Shown piece by piece: positions 5,606 through 6,442 of a stretch of DNA of 6,442 nucleotides. This DNA comes from Sedimentisphaerales bacterium. Its GTDB lineage: Bacteria; Planctomycetota; Phycisphaerae; Sedimentisphaerales; SM23-30. The stretch covers positions 1 to 6,442 of the forward strand of contig DAOVXR010000105.1 in the NCBI GenBank assembly GCA_030636065.1, written 5' to 3'. The notes under the pieces were generated by a model. The model saw nothing but the letters and a program-made list of their open reading frames with translations, was not told the DNA's origin and made no database searches. Within the stretch, counting starts at the first letter, position 1. Every line of letters starts with the position of its first letter. The translations under genes and the position numbers were made by a program.

Positions 5606-6442
5606 ATGATCAATATGAAGGAAAAAACAGCCGAAGCGAAAATCTGGTCTGTTCGTCCGGTCTGGCAGGGGCGGCAGGAGTTGGCCTCGAAGCTGCGGGT
5701 CTCGGAATTTATAGCGCAACTTCTATATAATCGGGGTATCAGTGATTTGGAACAGGCACGGCATTTCCTGCAACCGTCATTGAACGACCTGATCGAGCCG
5801 CAGCAATTAACCGGGATTCCGGCTGCGGTAAAGCGAATCAGAAACGCGGTCAGTCAGGGCGAAAAGATAGTTCTATACGGCGATTACGATGTCGATGGGA
5901 TCGTGAGTGTGGCCATTCTCTGGCGGTGCCTGAAACTGGCGGGCGTGGAAGTGGAATTTTACGTCCCGCATCGGATCGACGAAGGGTATGGGCTTAACGT
6001 CGAGGCGATACGGCAGTTGGCCCAGCGCGATGCGAAACTTATTATCACGGTTGATTGCGGTATCACCGCGCATGAGTCAGCCGCAGAGGCCACGCGGCTA
6101 AGCGTTGACCTGATTGTTACTGATCATCACAAAATCGATGACCAGCCCGTACAGGCCGTGGCGATAGTTCATCCGTTCATAACAGGGCAGGATTATCCCA
6201 ATAAAAATTTATGCGGAGCGGGCGTAGCGTTCAAGCTCGCATGGGCACTGGCTCAAGAATTTTCCGGCGCAAAAAAAGTATCCGATGAGTTTCGTCAATT
6301 TCTGCTTTGGGCCACGGCAATGGCTGCGCTGGGTACGATAGCTGATGTTGTGCCGCTGTCAGGTGAGAACCGGGTATTGGCACGGTTCGGAATGGAAGGG
6401 CTTACCGCCAGTACCGCCGCGGCAGTCAGGGCCTTGATCAAG
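5606..6442 (+). CDS. recJ: Single-stranded-DNA-specific exonuclease RecJ, 3'-partial
   Basis: RecJ degrades single-stranded DNA 5'-to-3' in recombinational and mismatch repair in the cytoplasm. The visible 279 codons cover the N-terminal DHH phosphoesterase domain; a typical RecJ is about 560-580 residues, so roughly half is beyond the window. Motif I is YGDYDVDGI (residues 91-99), motif II VDCGI (150-154), motif III TDHH, followed by LCGAGVAFKLAWAL and motif IV, GTIADVVPL. All metal-ligand aspartates and histidines expected in these motifs are present. The frame runs unbroken to the last base. An in-frame TGA at 5582-5584 limits the start. ATG 5606 and ATG 5615 are both possible; I prefer 5606, with AGG at 5590-5592 as a distant weak ribosome site. 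It follows purQ after 58 bases, with the REP-like hairpin between, so cotranscription is possible. Confidence 0.95.
   Translation, partial: MINMKEKTAEAKIWSVRPVWQGRQELASKLRVSEFIAQLLYNRGISDLEQARHFLQPSLNDLIEPQQLTGIPAAVKRIRNAVSQGEKIVLYGDYDVDGIVSVAILWRCLKLAGVEVEFYVPHRIDEGYGLNVEAIRQLAQRDAKLIITVDCGITAHESAAEATRLSVDLIVTDHHKIDDQPVQAVAIVHPFITGQDYPNKNLCGAGVAFKLAWALAQEFSGAKKVSDEFRQFLLWATAMAALGTIADVVPLSGENRVLARFGMEGLTASTAAAVRALIK

Overview
The window carries three conserved housekeeping genes and one secreted-enzyme gene, all on the + strand, plus a small transposon-like unit between them. Order: purL (5' end cut off by the window) - Tat-signal carbon-nitrogen hydrolase - REP-associated tyrosine transposase (RAYT) with an inverted pair of REP palindromes - AT-rich spacer with a decayed RAYT fragment - purQ - a different REP-like palindrome - recJ (3' end cut off). 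The organism is a bacterium with moderately high GC in its housekeeping genes. A PurL with a fused PurS-like tandem front end but a separate PurQ, next to a Tat-exported nitrilase-fold enzyme, makes me favour the Planctomycetota (perhaps Phycisphaerae). That is a tentative inference from memory.

Region 1 to 2859 is the FGAM synthase large subunit. Its reading frame is open through the left window edge, so the true start lies outside. Region 2899 to 3867 is a nitrilase-superfamily protein with a twin-arginine leader and the Glu-Lys-Cys triad. Its substrate is unknown. It follows purL after 39 bases and has a good Shine-Dalgarno sequence, so it may be cotranscribed.

Region 3876 to 4498 is a complete RAYT unit. 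A 183-aa HUH/Y1 transposase gene is bracketed by a perfect 21-bp inverted repeat; each arm is a GTAG-preceded hairpin. The next ~265 bases (4499 to 4764) are about one third GC. They include a frameshifted, stop-less fragment that matches the 3' end of the RAYT gene, so RAYT activity at this site appears to have happened more than once.

Region 4765 to 5547 is purQ, the glutaminase subunit that supplies ammonia to PurL in step 4 of de novo purine synthesis. Four bases after its stop is a third GTAG-plus-hairpin element with an unrelated stem. Region 5606 to 6442 is the N-terminal part of the single-strand exonuclease RecJ, with all the N-terminal DHH-domain motifs visible.

I see no new defence system, CRISPR array, tRNA or rRNA. 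The unusual content is the RAYT/REP layer inserted into a purine gene cluster and the export signal on the nitrilase-fold enzyme.
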